A DNA stretch of 64,000 nucleotides from Woeseiaceae bacterium (GTDB lineage Bacteria; Pseudomonadota; Gammaproteobacteria; Steroidobacterales; Woeseiaceae), in contig JANQMR010000016.1 of the NCBI GenBank assembly GCA_028279985.1, positions 186,001 through 250,000 on the forward strand. Reading direction: 5' to 3'. Positions 34,443 to 43,606 of the stretch are shown piece after piece. The notes beneath the pieces were generated by a model. The model was not told the DNA's origin, searched no databases, and saw nothing but the letters and a program-made list of their open reading frames with translations. Position numbers and translations under genes: made by a program. Every line of letters starts with the position of its first letter. Position 1 is the first letter of the stretch.

Positions 34443-36119
34443 CTATCGATGAGCGCCGGAAGCCGGTCGGAGCGCCACACGGTCCGGGGCCGAGTACGAC
34501 TCCGCCGCCTTGTGGTCGCGGACGATCATCTCCGCCGCCCTGGACGCAATCATTAGCGTCGGCGCATTGGTGTTACCGCTGGTGATCACCGGCATCACCG
34601 ACGAGTCCGCTACGCGCAGGCCTGCCACGCCGTGTACCGTCAAGTCCGGCGACACGACGGCGTTCGGATCTATCCCCATCTTGCATGTCCCGGCAATATG
34701 GTAGATTGGTGCGACGCGTTCGCGCAGCACGCTTTCCCATTGCTCGTCGGACTCGATCGCCGGTCCCGGGAAAGACTCGACGGTGACTACATCGGCGAAG
34801 CTCGGTGCGGCGAAGATCCGCCGGACCAGACGGCAGGCGGCGGTCAACCGCTCTATGTCCCGCCGGGCCTCGAGCAGTCGCGGCTGGATCCGCGGCGGAT
34901 CTTCGGGGTTCGTGCTGGAGAGGGTGAGTTCGCCGCGGCTGTCCGGCCGGTTCACGCTTGGCACCGCCATGATCGCGGGCGTTTTCAGTATTTCCATCGT
35001 GCTGTCGACGAAGCGGTAGCCCATCGGCATGAAGTGGATCTGAACGTCCGGAGTGCGTTCGTCAGGTGCTGTCCTGACGAATGCAAGCGCCTGTGCGGTG
35101 GGCGTGCCGACCGGGCCGCCCCGCGTCATGACGTAACGCAGCAACTGCCGCGCAACGCCCAGCGCGTTGTAGTCCATGTTGGCGGTGTGTATGCCGGATT
35201 GCACCCCCTGCACGATCCAAATCCCGGCATGCTCCTGCAGGTTCTTGCCAACACCGGGCAGCCGTGTCGTGGCCGGGATGCCGAGTCGGGACAGTTCCGC
35301 GGCCGGCCCTATGCCCGAACGCATCAGCAGGCAAGGGGAGCCGATTGCCCCCGCGCATACAATGATCTCGCGGCGTGCCGTAACGGTCTTGCGCTGACCG
35401 GCCTGTAGGAACTCGACACCGCAGGCGCGCGATCCCTCGAACCTGATGCGGTCCACGAGCGCACCCGATTCGAGCCGAACACGATCGGTGCGACGTGCCG
35501 GGTGGAGGAATGCGCGCGCGGCGCTTTGACGGAAGCCGCCGTGAATCGTCGTCTGCGCCAGCGCAGCGCCTTCCTGCACCCGGCCGTTGTAGTCGGTATT
35601 GGCTGCAATCCCCGTCTCGCCGGCGGCCTGAACAAACCGCTCGCTCAACCAATGCGGACTTGGCACATCCGAGACGTGCAAGGCGCCGCGCGTCCCTCGG
35701 TAGGCCGGATCGCCCTGTCCAGCGTACGACTCGAGGTCGCGGAAGTGGGGCAAAACATCGGCGTACGACCAGCCCTCGTTGCCGAGGCGAGCCCACAGGT
35801 CGAAATCGTCCGGATTGCCACGGACGTAGAACAAACCGTTGATCGTGGTGCTGCCGCCCACCACCTTGCCGCGTGGCCAGGTCTCCGAGCGGTCGAGACG
35901 CGAGGGATCCGGTTCGGTGCGGAATCGCCAGTCGTATCGGGGATTGCCCAGGGTAAAAAGCTTGCCTGCAGGCACGAGGTGCATTGGCGACCAGTCCGAA
36001 CCGCCGGCTTCGAGGACCAGCACGGACCAAGGTCCGTCCTTCCCCAGCCGGTTCGCGAGCACGGAGCCGGCGGCGCCCGCCCCAACAATCACGAAGTCGT
36101 ACGTGCCGATATTCACCAT
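34443..36119 (-). CDS. GMC-family FAD-dependent alcohol oxidoreductase (choline dehydrogenase-like)
   Basis: 558 residues. The FAD-binding GxGxxG is at the N-terminus (DFVIVGAGAAGSVLANRL), followed by PRGKVVGGSTTINGLFYVRG, the GMC signature 1. Signature 2 appears as GAIGSPCLLMRSGIGP. The C-terminal active site has YHIAGTCKMG (His) and TSGNTNAPT (Asn), the His-Asn pair of the family. It oxidises a primary or secondary alcohol with FAD. No signal peptide is seen. It and the cupin form one leftward unit. An aldehyde dehydrogenase that could take its product is at 37914. Confidence 0.92.
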   Translation of the reverse strand: MVNIGTYDFVIVGAGAAGSVLANRLGKDGPWSVLVLEAGGSDWSPMHLVPAGKLFTLGNPRYDWRFRTEPDPSRLDRSETWPRGKVVGGSTTINGLFYVRGNPDDFDLWARLGNEGWSYADVLPHFRDLESYAGQGDPAYRGTRGALHVSDVPSPHWLSERFVQAAGETGIAANTDYNGRVQEGAALAQTTIHGGFRQSAARAFLHPARRTDRVRLESGALVDRIRFEGSRACGVEFLQAGQRKTVTARREIIVCAGAIGSPCLLMRSGIGPAAELSRLGIPATTRLPGVGKNLQEHAGIWIVQGVQSGIHTANMDYNALGVARQLLRYVMTRGGPVGTPTAQALAFVRTAPDERTPDVQIHFMPMGYRFVDSTMEILKTPAIMAVPSVNRPDSRGELTLSSTNPEDPPRIQPRLLEARRDIERLTAACRLVRRIFAAPSFADVVTVESFPGPAIESDEQWESVLRERVAPIYHIAGTCKMGIDPNAVVSPDLTVHGVAGLRVADSSVMPVITSGNTNAPTLMIASRAAEMIVRDHKAAESYSAPDRVALRPASGAHR

Positions 36120-36271
36120 GATCGCTTCACTAACCGCTATCTGCCACGCGGTATTGTGGCGGCTTCCGGCGGATCGAGCGATAGGAAGCGCGTATAGCCT
36201 GATGTTCTTCTTTCATAGTGCCCCGGACACGATTGTGTTGGTATTACTACTGTCCGGCTACTGTCCGTCCA

Positions 36272-36478
36272 AGCATCGAACAGATTCAGTGGGTTAAGGA
36301 GTTTCGGGTTTGAATTGGCCACTGCGGGTTCATCGAGTGCCTGTTGCACCTGTTGCAAGGGCATTTTCTCGAACAGGGTGATGGCAAGGATCTGTAGAAG
36401 CACATGCATCGAGGCGGTCACATTGAGTGCCTTCCACCGGACAGTAGTGTGTTGATAGACAAACTCATTCAAGGGGGT
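36272..36478 (-). mobile_element. C-terminal remnant of an IS4-type transposase
   Basis: The minus strand encodes FVYQHTTVRWKALNVTAS, MHVLLQILAITLFEKMPLQQ and, at the end, LNPLNLFDA. This is the characteristic C-terminal tail of a group of IS4-family transposases. No catalytic DDE region, start or complete terminal repeats remain. It fills most of the gap between the GMC and symporter genes; the symporter's ribosome site (AAGGGGGTTA) touches its inner edge, so an insertion and deletion probably shaped this junction. Confidence 0.6.
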
Positions 36479-36484
36479 TAGGAC

Positions 36485-37858
36485 TTGAAAGAAGCTACGC
36501 CTCGTTCGCAAGCGCCCATTGCTCGTGGACTGAGCTTCGGAGCCGGGCAGGTGACCATCTCGGTTTTTTTCCAGGTTACCTCGTTGCTGCTGCTCCCGTT
36601 TATGACGAACATGCTCGCAATCCCTGCCGCAATCGCCGCGGCAGTGATTATGGTGCCCAAGGTTTTCTCGATGTTCCTCGATCCTGTCGTCGGGGTCGCC
36701 TCGGATCGTATACCGCCGTCCTGGAGATCGCGCAGACCGTTGCTCCTGTTTGGAGGGCTGACTACCGCGATCGTGTTCCCGCTGCTCTTCCATCCCTTCG
36801 GGGCCTGGTCGCCTGCCGTGTCGGCAGCCTACATGCTTGCAGCATTCACAATCGCCAATGTCGCGCTATCCTGCCTGACTGTCTCATACCTCGCATCGGC
36901 GGCCGATGTGACGGACGATCCCCGTGAACGCACTTACTTGATGTCCTGGCGGGTAGGCGCGCACATGGGCGGCGTTCTGCTTGGCGGGCTTGCGCCTGTA
37001 ACCGTGGTATGGCTGGGCGGCGAGCGCCTCGCCTACACGCAGATGGCAACGATCCTCTCGGTCTTGTGTCTTGCCGCTGTGCTGATCAACTACCGTTTCA
37101 TCGTCAAGGTTTCGCGACCGACGAGCGTGCCGCCGCAGGCGGCATTCCGTGACCTCTTGGCAACCTTGTGGCATCCCTCGATGTTCCGCAGCCTCGTTGC
37201 GATCTACGGCGTAAAGTACCTTGCCAACGGAGTGCAGTACGCAGCGACCGCTTACTTCGTCCTGTTCGTATTGGGCGGCGACCTGGCCCTATTGAGTGCC
37301 CTCGTGGTCACGATGACGCTCTTCGCGCTGGTCTCGCAACCGATATGGGTCCGCCTCGCGGCGGCGTTGGGAGAGGTGCGTGTGTTCGTGATTGCCACAC
37401 TGGGCATTGGCGTAACGTTTTTCTCCTATCTATTTCTCAGCCCAGGTCAGTATCCGGCTGCTTTCGCGTTGATGGCAATGCAGGGACTGTTCGCCGGCGG
37501 TGGGGCGCTGATGTCTTGGTCCTTGTTCGTCAGCTCCATGCAGCGATACGGCGTGGATTGTGGCGAACACCGGCCGGAGCTGCTGTCGGGCGTCTGGTCG
37601 GCGGTGGAGAAGTCGAGCTTTGCGGTCGGTGTGTTCGTGACCGGCGCGCTACTGCAGTGGCTCGGGCTTTTGTCGACGCGATCCCTGGACGTCGTCCAGC
37701 CGGAAAGCGCGCTGCTCGGCGTACGCCTCGGGATGGCGGTTTTGCCGGCGATCGGCATGGCCCTCAACATTGTGATGATCCTCCGCTGGCTGGTGCCCAA
37801 GCTTGCGGCGGGTGACGTTGCACCGCGGCAGGCCGCCGACGGCGCCCGTCCGTCGTGA
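36485..37858 (+). CDS. Glycoside-pentoside-hexuronide (GPH)-type major facilitator symporter
   Basis: 457 residues, 12 membrane helices. The motif after helix 2 (MFLDPVVGVASDRIPPSWRSRRP) is the GPH/MelB version of the MFS loop 2-3 sequence. Start TTG 36485 is preceded by AGGGGGTTAGG at good distance. An alternative ATG at 36603 would remove the first helix. Likely a cation-coupled importer in the inner membrane for the compound used by this cluster. Followed 55 bases later by an aldehyde dehydrogenase gene on the same strand. Confidence 0.88.
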   Translation: MKEATPRSQAPIARGLSFGAGQVTISVFFQVTSLLLLPFMTNMLAIPAAIAAAVIMVPKVFSMFLDPVVGVASDRIPPSWRSRRPLLLFGGLTTAIVFPLLFHPFGAWSPAVSAAYMLAAFTIANVALSCLTVSYLASAADVTDDPRERTYLMSWRVGAHMGGVLLGGLAPVTVVWLGGERLAYTQMATILSVLCLAAVLINYRFIVKVSRPTSVPPQAAFRDLLATLWHPSMFRSLVAIYGVKYLANGVQYAATAYFVLFVLGGDLALLSALVVTMTLFALVSQPIWVRLAAALGEVRVFVIATLGIGVTFFSYLFLSPGQYPAAFALMAMQGLFAGGGALMSWSLFVSSMQRYGVDCGEHRPELLSGVWSAVEKSSFAVGVFVTGALLQWLGLLSTRSLDVVQPESALLGVRLGMAVLPAIGMALNIVMILRWLVPKLAAGDVAPRQAADGARPS

Positions 37859-37913
37859 ACGGCTGTGAATTGCCGTGAACGGCATGCACAAATCTGTGGC
37901 GAGTGAGGAAGCC

Positions 37914-39380
37914 ATGAAAGAAGACCCCTCCGTCCGCGCTAAGCGAACGATCGACGTGGTGAACCCGCGTACCGGCTGCGTGGATTATCACGTGACCCCA
38001 CCTACGAAGCGCGAAATCGCCGATGTATGCGCCAGCTTGCGGAGCGCGCAGAGCGCATGGTGCGACGTCGGCGTGGAAGCCCGGGCCGCCGCGCTGATGC
38101 GGTGGGCCGACGAGATCATGCGCGACCATGCCCAGATTGCCGCGGCGGAATGTCTCGACACGGGCCGCTACCGGTTGGCGGCCGAAAGCCCCGCAGGTCT
38201 TGCGGCGACCCTCCGTGCTTGGGCCGTCAAGGCACCTTCGGTCATTGAAGCGGCTGCGCTCGAAGGCAGGTCGAGTGCGGTTACCACCATCGGCTTTCGA
38301 ACGAACTGCGTGCCTTTTGAGCTCGTCGGTGTCATCAGTCCGTGGAACTTTCCGCTGGCAATGTCGCTAGTGGATGCCGTGCCGGCCTTGCTGGCGGGCT
38401 GTGCCGTGATCATCAAGCCCAGCGAAGTTGCGCCCAGATTCGTCGAGCCGCTAGTGCGCACGCTGGAGCGGGTCCCGGAACTGGCCTCGGTCGTTCGCTA
38501 CGTCGTCGGCGGTGCGGAGACCGGCCGGGAGCTGATCGACAACGTGGATGCCGTCTGCTTTACCGGCAGCGTGTCAACCGGCCGGCGCGTCGCGGAGCAG
38601 TGCGGCCGGCGACTGATTCCGGCTTTCATGGAGCTCGGTGGCAAGGATCCGGCGATCGTGACCGCCGAGGCGGACCTCGAGCGCGCCGTTGCAGCGGTGC
38701 TGCGGGGCGCGGTGTTTGCAACCGGCCAGATGTGCTTCTCCGTCGAACGCGTTTACGTGTCGGAATCGATACACGACGCCTTCGTGGATCGGCTGGTCGA
38801 GAGTTGCGAAGCGCTAGCGCTCAACTATCCCGATATCCATCGCGGGCACATCGGTCCGTTCATCCTTCCCCGCCAGGCGGCGCTGGTGGACGAACAGATC
38901 GACGATGCGATCGAGCGCGGCGCCCGTTTGCGAACGGGGGGCAAGTCGCAGATTCTCGGGGGCGGTCGCTACATGCGACCGACGGTGCTGACCGACGTTA
39001 CGCATGACATGAAGATCATGCGGGAAGAGACCTTCGGCCCGGTGATTCCCGTCATGCGCTACGGATCTGTCGACGAGGCCGTACGGCTCGCAAACGATTC
39101 GATGTTTGGCTTGTCGGCCGCGGTGATCGCGGCTACGGAACGGGCTGCCGCCGACATCGGCGTACGCCTGCACGCGGGCGGCGTTAGCCTGCAGGACACG
39201 ACGCTGAACGGCGCCGTCTTGCGGGATGCGGAGAAAAATTCCTTCAAGCAATCAGGCATTGGACCCTCCAGGATTGGCTCCAGTGCCTTGACGCGGTTCT
39301 TGAGGAAGCAGGCGCTGATAACGAATGCAGGTTCCTGCGCGGCGTTGCAAGACCTCGGTGAGTACCAGCCGAATGGCTGA
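37914..39380 (+). CDS. Aldehyde dehydrogenase (NAD(P)-dependent)
   Basis: 488 residues from ATG 37914 (GAGGAA five bases upstream; GTG 37875 and ATG 37884 are weaker). Rossmann and catalytic domains are complete: VGVISPWNFPLAMSL, FTGSVSTGRRVAE, the general base in FMELGGKDPAI and the nucleophilic cysteine in FATGQMCFSVERV, then EETFGPVIPVM. It resembles betaine/succinate-semialdehyde dehydrogenases, but the exact aldehyde is not clear. It follows the GPH symporter. It may act after the GMC alcohol oxidoreductase (inference). Confidence 0.9.
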   Translation: MKEDPSVRAKRTIDVVNPRTGCVDYHVTPPTKREIADVCASLRSAQSAWCDVGVEARAAALMRWADEIMRDHAQIAAAECLDTGRYRLAAESPAGLAATLRAWAVKAPSVIEAAALEGRSSAVTTIGFRTNCVPFELVGVISPWNFPLAMSLVDAVPALLAGCAVIIKPSEVAPRFVEPLVRTLERVPELASVVRYVVGGAETGRELIDNVDAVCFTGSVSTGRRVAEQCGRRLIPAFMELGGKDPAIVTAEADLERAVAAVLRGAVFATGQMCFSVERVYVSESIHDAFVDRLVESCEALALNYPDIHRGHIGPFILPRQAALVDEQIDDAIERGARLRTGGKSQILGGGRYMRPTVLTDVTHDMKIMREETFGPVIPVMRYGSVDEAVRLANDSMFGLSAAVIAATERAAADIGVRLHAGGVSLQDTTLNGAVLRDAEKNSFKQSGIGPSRIGSSALTRFLRKQALITNAGSCAALQDLGEYQPNG

Positions 39381-39579
39381 TTGTGGCCAAGGCCCTGTCG
39401 TCGGCCGCAGTCTTTGCCGGGTCCCGACCCCGAGCTGCGGCGTACCCTGCATCGTGGCATACCAAAGATGGCTCTATTGAGTTTCGAGTGGGTTACCTGC
39501 GCGCTACCGACTGACTAATACACTACCCATGCAGAATTCATCAGAATTGAAAAGAGACCGCATTTCCTGGGAGAAGAAA

Positions 39580-40101
39580 ATGACTGAAACGAGATCAACC
39601 GGACCTAAGCGATGTTATCCGCAGTCTCTCGTCGTTGAGCCCGGATCGGCAAAAGCATACTGGCAGCCCCTGCCTTCACGGGGCTATGTAGAGGTTGCGC
39701 TGTCACCCTATAACACGGTGTACGATGACTTTTCCGCGGGTATCCAAGTGCTTCCGCCCGGCTGCTCCGTCAAGGAACACGGTCACGAGAGAAATCACGA
39801 GGTCTTGTTCATCTATCAGGGTACGGGAATCTGCGTCATTGACGGCGTCGAACACAAACTGTCCCCCGGAACCGTGGTCTTGTTCTCCCGCGATTCCGTG
39901 CACAGGCTGCACAATACCGGTGAAGAAGACCTGGAGCTATTCTGGCTGTTCATCCCGCCGGGACTGGAGAACTGGTTCGAGGCCATCGGACGCGAAAAGA
40001 AAGATGGGGAAAAGATGCCCCCACCGTTCGAACGACCGACGAATGTGGAGGCCGTACAAGAGGGCCTGCATTTCCTCAAACCCCGGAAAGATGGTGCGTA
40101 A
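39580..40101 (+). CDS. Single-domain cupin protein
   Basis: 173 residues from ATG 39580 with GGGAGAAG upstream. Cupin motif 1 is EHGHERNHEVLFIYQGTG (two His and a Glu as metal ligands) and motif 2 includes PGTVVLFSRDSVHRLHNTG. The first gene of a rightward run of four closely spaced genes (cupin, cyclodeaminase-like, methylaspartate ammonia-lyase, CoA-transferase). It may be a sugar- or acid-modifying enzyme or an epimerase; a lyase function such as DMSP cleavage cannot be supported from these motifs. Confidence 0.8.
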   Translation: MTETRSTGPKRCYPQSLVVEPGSAKAYWQPLPSRGYVEVALSPYNTVYDDFSAGIQVLPPGCSVKEHGHERNHEVLFIYQGTGICVIDGVEHKLSPGTVVLFSRDSVHRLHNTGEEDLELFWLFIPPGLENWFEAIGREKKDGEKMPPPFERPTNVEAVQEGLHFLKPRKDGA

Positions 40102-40103
40102 AA

Positions 40104-41081
40104 ATGCTGATTCTCGACGCCGCAGAGATAGACGGCATGCTCTCTTACGAGGAGTGCATTCCGGCAATCGAAATCGCAATGCGGGAGATTGCAGCCGGCG
40201 CGGCTTTGAATCCGCTACGACAGTTCTATCCAATCGGCACGAATGGCGGGAAACTTGCGATCATGCCCGGTCATCTACCCGCCAGCCGATTGTTCGGCGT
40301 CAAGATTGTCAGTAAGTTCCCCCGAAAACCGGAGGATCCACATGGTTCCCATGTCGGCGCGGTACTGGTCTTCGATGACGAAGCAGGCCTTCCAGTCGCG
40401 CTCCTTGAAGGTGGAGCGCTGACCGCGATACGGACGGCCGCGGCCTCGGCGTTTGCAACAAGACTGCTGGCACGACCTGACTCTCGGGTGCTGACCATAA
40501 TGGGAACTGGCGAAGCAGCTCGTAGACATGCCGTGGCCCTGCGCCATGCCAGAGACTTTCGGGAGATCTTGCTATGGGGGCGTACCCTGCACCATGCAGA
40601 GTCCTTGTGCCGAGACCTTGCTGACCTACCTTGCGAAATTTCAGCCGTACAATCGGCGGAACAAGCCGTTAGCCAAGCCGATGTCGTCTGTACCGTCACC
40701 TCCGCTCGGGAGCCGATCCTGTTCGGTGCATGGATAAAACCCGGCACCCATGTAAATCTCGTTGGCGCTCCGAGCGCCGATGCGGCGGAAATAGACAGTC
40801 TTGGCGTCAAGAACGCAGTGTATTTCGTTGACCATCGGGAGTCGGCCGAAACGCAGGCAGGGGAGCTTTTACGGGCGATCGAGGCAAAACTGGTTGGGCT
40901 TGATCATATCGCCGGCGAAATCGGTCACGTGGCTTGCGGCAACGTGGATGGGCGACGTAGCGACAGCGAAATCACCATCTATAAATCACTCGGCATATCA
41001 GCTCAGGATATGGCGGCTGCACGAGTCGTCGTAGACAAAGCGTTGGCCTCACCAGAACGGGGTTTGGATTATTCTTGGTGA
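40104..41081 (+). CDS. Ornithine cyclodeaminase/mu-crystallin family NAD(P)-dependent enzyme
   Basis: 325 residues. N-terminal part binds the amino acid (LSYEECIPAIEIAMREIAAG, KIVSKFPRKP). The Rossmann dinucleotide motif is LTIMGTGEAARRHAVALRHA (about 133-152), and VGAPSADAAEID is a typical family sequence. Members make proline from ornithine, reduce ketimines, or act as alanine or lysine dehydrogenases. The start is two bases after the cupin stop. In this cluster it could make or consume an imino or 2-oxo acid linked to the aspartate-type lyase downstream (inference). Confidence 0.9.
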   Translation: MLILDAAEIDGMLSYEECIPAIEIAMREIAAGAALNPLRQFYPIGTNGGKLAIMPGHLPASRLFGVKIVSKFPRKPEDPHGSHVGAVLVFDDEAGLPVALLEGGALTAIRTAAASAFATRLLARPDSRVLTIMGTGEAARRHAVALRHARDFREILLWGRTLHHAESLCRDLADLPCEISAVQSAEQAVSQADVVCTVTSAREPILFGAWIKPGTHVNLVGAPSADAAEIDSLGVKNAVYFVDHRESAETQAGELLRAIEAKLVGLDHIAGEIGHVACGNVDGRRSDSEITIYKSLGISAQDMAAARVVVDKALASPERGLDYSW

Positions 41082-41201
41082 GGCACTGGTAATGACCCAG
41101 CGGTTTTCTACGCGCGGCATCGAGCACGCACTCGCGGTCCGTCCGGAGGACATCCGCGAGCAGTGCCAACGCCGGCTAAAGGGTCTGCAGAAAGGGAAAT
41201 C

Positions 41202-42473
41202 ATGAAGATTGAAGCTGTCATTTGCGCGTCGGGCAGCGGTGCTTATTATCATGACGACCGTGCGGCAATTTCGCAGGGAGCGCAATTGGACGGCTTCTAT
41301 TATGCGGGCACCCCATTGACGAAGGGCTTTAGTGCCATACGAATTCCAGCAGTAAGTCTCAGTATCGGCCTTGTTCTGGATGACGGTTGTATTGTTTGGG
41401 GCGATACGGCCAGTGTGCAGTATGCCGGCGCGGCCGGTCGGGATCCGCTGCAGTCTTCGACTGAAATCGAAAGTACGGTCGAGTCGGACTTGCTCGCGCA
41501 TCTTGTCGGGCGCACCGTGAATTCTTTTCTACAGTCGGAAGCGGTTTTGCATGATAGCGTGTTACCTAAATCGATCTCGTATGGGGTCAGTCAGGCGCTA
41601 TTGAAAGCTGCCGCGTATTCCAGGGGGTGCATGCCGGCAGCGATTGTTCAGGAGGAATTCGATTTCACGTCCGATTGGTCCCGAGTCCCGATCCTGGCTC
41701 AGTGTGGTGACGAGCGGTATGGCAATGTCGACAAGATGATCATGAAGCGGGCCGAATACCTGCCTCACGGCTTGTTCAACAACGCGGCTCTTTTGGGTGC
41801 AAGTGGCACCGGCCTGCTTGAATATCTCGAGTGGCTCTCGAAGCGTATTGTATCCAAGCGTGAGGGGGAGTATGTCCCCGCAATCTATGTGGACCTTTAT
41901 GGCACGCTAACGGACTTGTTCGGCCATGACCTCGATCGCATGGCTGATTTTTTGGGGCTTGCGGCGAACGCTGCAAGCCCTTATGCGTTGTTTGTAGAGT
42001 CTCCGGCCGATTTCGGATCCAAGTCGGCGCAAATCGAAGGCTTGTGCGATTTGCGTGAAACACTGCTCAGTAAATCGATTCCCGTATCGATCGTTGCCGA
42101 TGAGTGGTGCAATACTTTGGAGGACATTGTCGACTTCGCCAAGGCCAAAGCGACCGACGTCATCCAGATAAAAATGCCTGATCTCGGGAGTGTTGGGCAC
42201 TCTATCCGAGCAGTTGCGGCTTGCAAGGCGGAGGGCGTGAGGGCTTATCTTGGTGGAACGTCTGCCGAGACCGATCTTTCGGCAGCGCTTTCGGTTCACG
42301 TCGGCATTGCGGCACAGGCAGACATTATGCTGGCCAAACCCGCAATGGATGTTGACGCCGCGCTGACCATCGTAGGAAACGAGCAGGAACGCGTGCTTGC
42401 AGTAGACAGCTATCTTCGCTCCAGAAGCTTCGATGATTCCAACACTAGAAGGAAAACATGCGCTCAGGGCTAA
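41202..42473 (+). CDS. Methylaspartate ammonia-lyase-like enzyme (enolase superfamily)
   Basis: 423 residues from ATG 41202 (AAGGGAAA upstream). Core sequences fit MAL throughout: LAQCGDERYGNVDKMIMKR, LPHGLFNNA, IYVDLYGTLTDLF, VADEWCNTLEDI (metal ligand Asp) and IQIKMPDLGSVGHSI, which holds the catalytic lysine, then AYLGGTSAETD and LAKPAMDVDAALTIVGNE. Reaction: 3-methylaspartate to mesaconate plus ammonia. The family's GGTC motif reads GGTS here and a phenylalanine at the substrate pocket reads Leu, so a related beta-substituted aspartate may be the real substrate. No glutamate mutase is nearby. It overlaps the CoA-transferase by 16 bases. Confidence 0.87.
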   Translation: MKIEAVICASGSGAYYHDDRAAISQGAQLDGFYYAGTPLTKGFSAIRIPAVSLSIGLVLDDGCIVWGDTASVQYAGAAGRDPLQSSTEIESTVESDLLAHLVGRTVNSFLQSEAVLHDSVLPKSISYGVSQALLKAAAYSRGCMPAAIVQEEFDFTSDWSRVPILAQCGDERYGNVDKMIMKRAEYLPHGLFNNAALLGASGTGLLEYLEWLSKRIVSKREGEYVPAIYVDLYGTLTDLFGHDLDRMADFLGLAANAASPYALFVESPADFGSKSAQIEGLCDLRETLLSKSIPVSIVADEWCNTLEDIVDFAKAKATDVIQIKMPDLGSVGHSIRAVAACKAEGVRAYLGGTSAETDLSAALSVHVGIAAQADIMLAKPAMDVDAALTIVGNEQERVLAVDSYLRSRSFDDSNTRRKTCAQG

Positions 42474-43606
42474 ACGGAGTGGATCTTGAGGGTATTGTCG
42501 TCGTATCGCTCGAACAAGCGGTAGCCGCCCCCTTGGCCTCCGCACGGCTTGCCGATGCTGGGGCTCGCGTGTTTAAGGTCGAGAGAGAGTCGGGTGACTT
42601 TTCCCGGCGCTATGATCGAATGGTCAAGGGCCAAAGCGCCTATTTCGTTTGGTTGAATCGCGGCAAGGAATCCGTTGTTGCCGATATCAAGGATCCGGAA
42701 GACATCCATAAATTGCGGCAGTTGTTGGCCAAGGCCGACGTCTTTATCGAGAATCTGAAACCCGGAACGATGGAACAAATCGGTCTCCCCGATGCCGAGC
42801 TCCACAGTCTCAATCCCGGTCTGGTGATTTGTCACATAACGGGTTTCGGCAAGCTTGGTCCTCGTGCGTACGACAAGGCCTACGACATGATCATGCAGGC
42901 TGAGACTGGAGTGAGCGCCATCACCGGAACAACCGATTCACCCGCGAGAGTCGGGATTTCAATTTGCGATATTTCTGCCGGAGTTACGGCGCATGCGGCC
43001 ATTCTCCAAGGACTGTTCGCGCGCTATAGAACAGGTAAAGGCCGAACTATCGAGGTCTCGCTTTTCGACAGCATTGCCGACTGGATGAATGTGCCGTACC
43101 TGCAGTATCTTTACGGTGGCGTAGAGTTCAAAAGATGCGGCCTCAATCACCTGAGTATCGCTCCCTATGGGGCTTATGCAACCCGAGATAAGCGAGAAAT
43201 AATATTTTCCATCCAGAATGAGCAGGAATGGGAAAGTTTCTGCGCCAAGGTCTTGGGTCGAAGAGAAATATTTTCGGATCGACGCTTTCATGACAACACG
43301 GCGAGACTGCAATACCGTGCCGAACTCGATGAGATCATTACTGACCGTTTTAGCTATTCCAATGCAGACGAAATCACAAAAGTATTGAACGAAGCAGGGA
43401 TCGCAAACGGCTATTTGAGCGATGTTTCAGAGGCCGTTAAAAATCCGCATTTGCGCTTCGTCGAAGTATCGACGCCAAACGGCACCATAAGTATGGCGGC
43501 TCCAGCTCCGATCGTAGACGGACAGGAAGCGGAACTCGGCGGGGTTCCGGACATCGGCATCCGTACCTTGGACGAACTCATTGGGTCGGATAATCTTCAA
43601 GCCTAG
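42458..43606 (+). CDS. Class III (CaiB/BaiF) CoA-transferase
   Basis: 382 residues. N-terminal VVVSLEQAVAAPLASARLADAG and GADVFKVERE-like ARVFKVERESGDFSRRYD, then WLNRGKESVVADIKDPED, VFIENLKPGTMEQIG and LVICHITGFGKLGPRAY match the fold; the catalytic Asp is probably in AYDMIMQAETGV. It would move CoA from a donor such as succinyl-CoA to a dicarboxylic acid. Because it overlaps the MAL gene, mesaconate or a homologue is the best guess (mesaconate CoA-transferases of this class are known). Convergent with gabT. Confidence 0.9.
   Translation: MRSGLNGVDLEGIVVVSLEQAVAAPLASARLADAGARVFKVERESGDFSRRYDRMVKGQSAYFVWLNRGKESVVADIKDPEDIHKLRQLLAKADVFIENLKPGTMEQIGLPDAELHSLNPGLVICHITGFGKLGPRAYDKAYDMIMQAETGVSAITGTTDSPARVGISICDISAGVTAHAAILQGLFARYRTGKGRTIEVSLFDSIADWMNVPYLQYLYGGVEFKRCGLNHLSIAPYGAYATRDKREIIFSIQNEQEWESFCAKVLGRREIFSDRRFHDNTARLQYRAELDEIITDRFSYSNADEITKVLNEAGIANGYLSDVSEAVKNPHLRFVEVSTPNGTISMAAPAPIVDGQEAELGGVPDIGIRTLDELIGSDNLQA

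Noticed and set aside
35062-36030. Minus-strand frame of 322 residues within the GMC oxidoreductase
   Set aside because: Composition is Arg/Gly/Ala-biased and the GMC reading frame has all family motifs.
36137-36793. Minus-strand frame of 218 residues across the GMC-symporter gap
   Set aside because: Only its middle part resembles a transposase tail, which is reported as a remnant. The beginning overlaps the symporter gene and is not conserved-looking.
39580-40101. Cupin as a DMSP lyase, given the GMC, ALDH and PrpE-like genes nearby
   Set aside because: The cupin motifs are generic. I see no signature of DddL/Q/W/K, and the neighbouring enzymes fit many other substrates.
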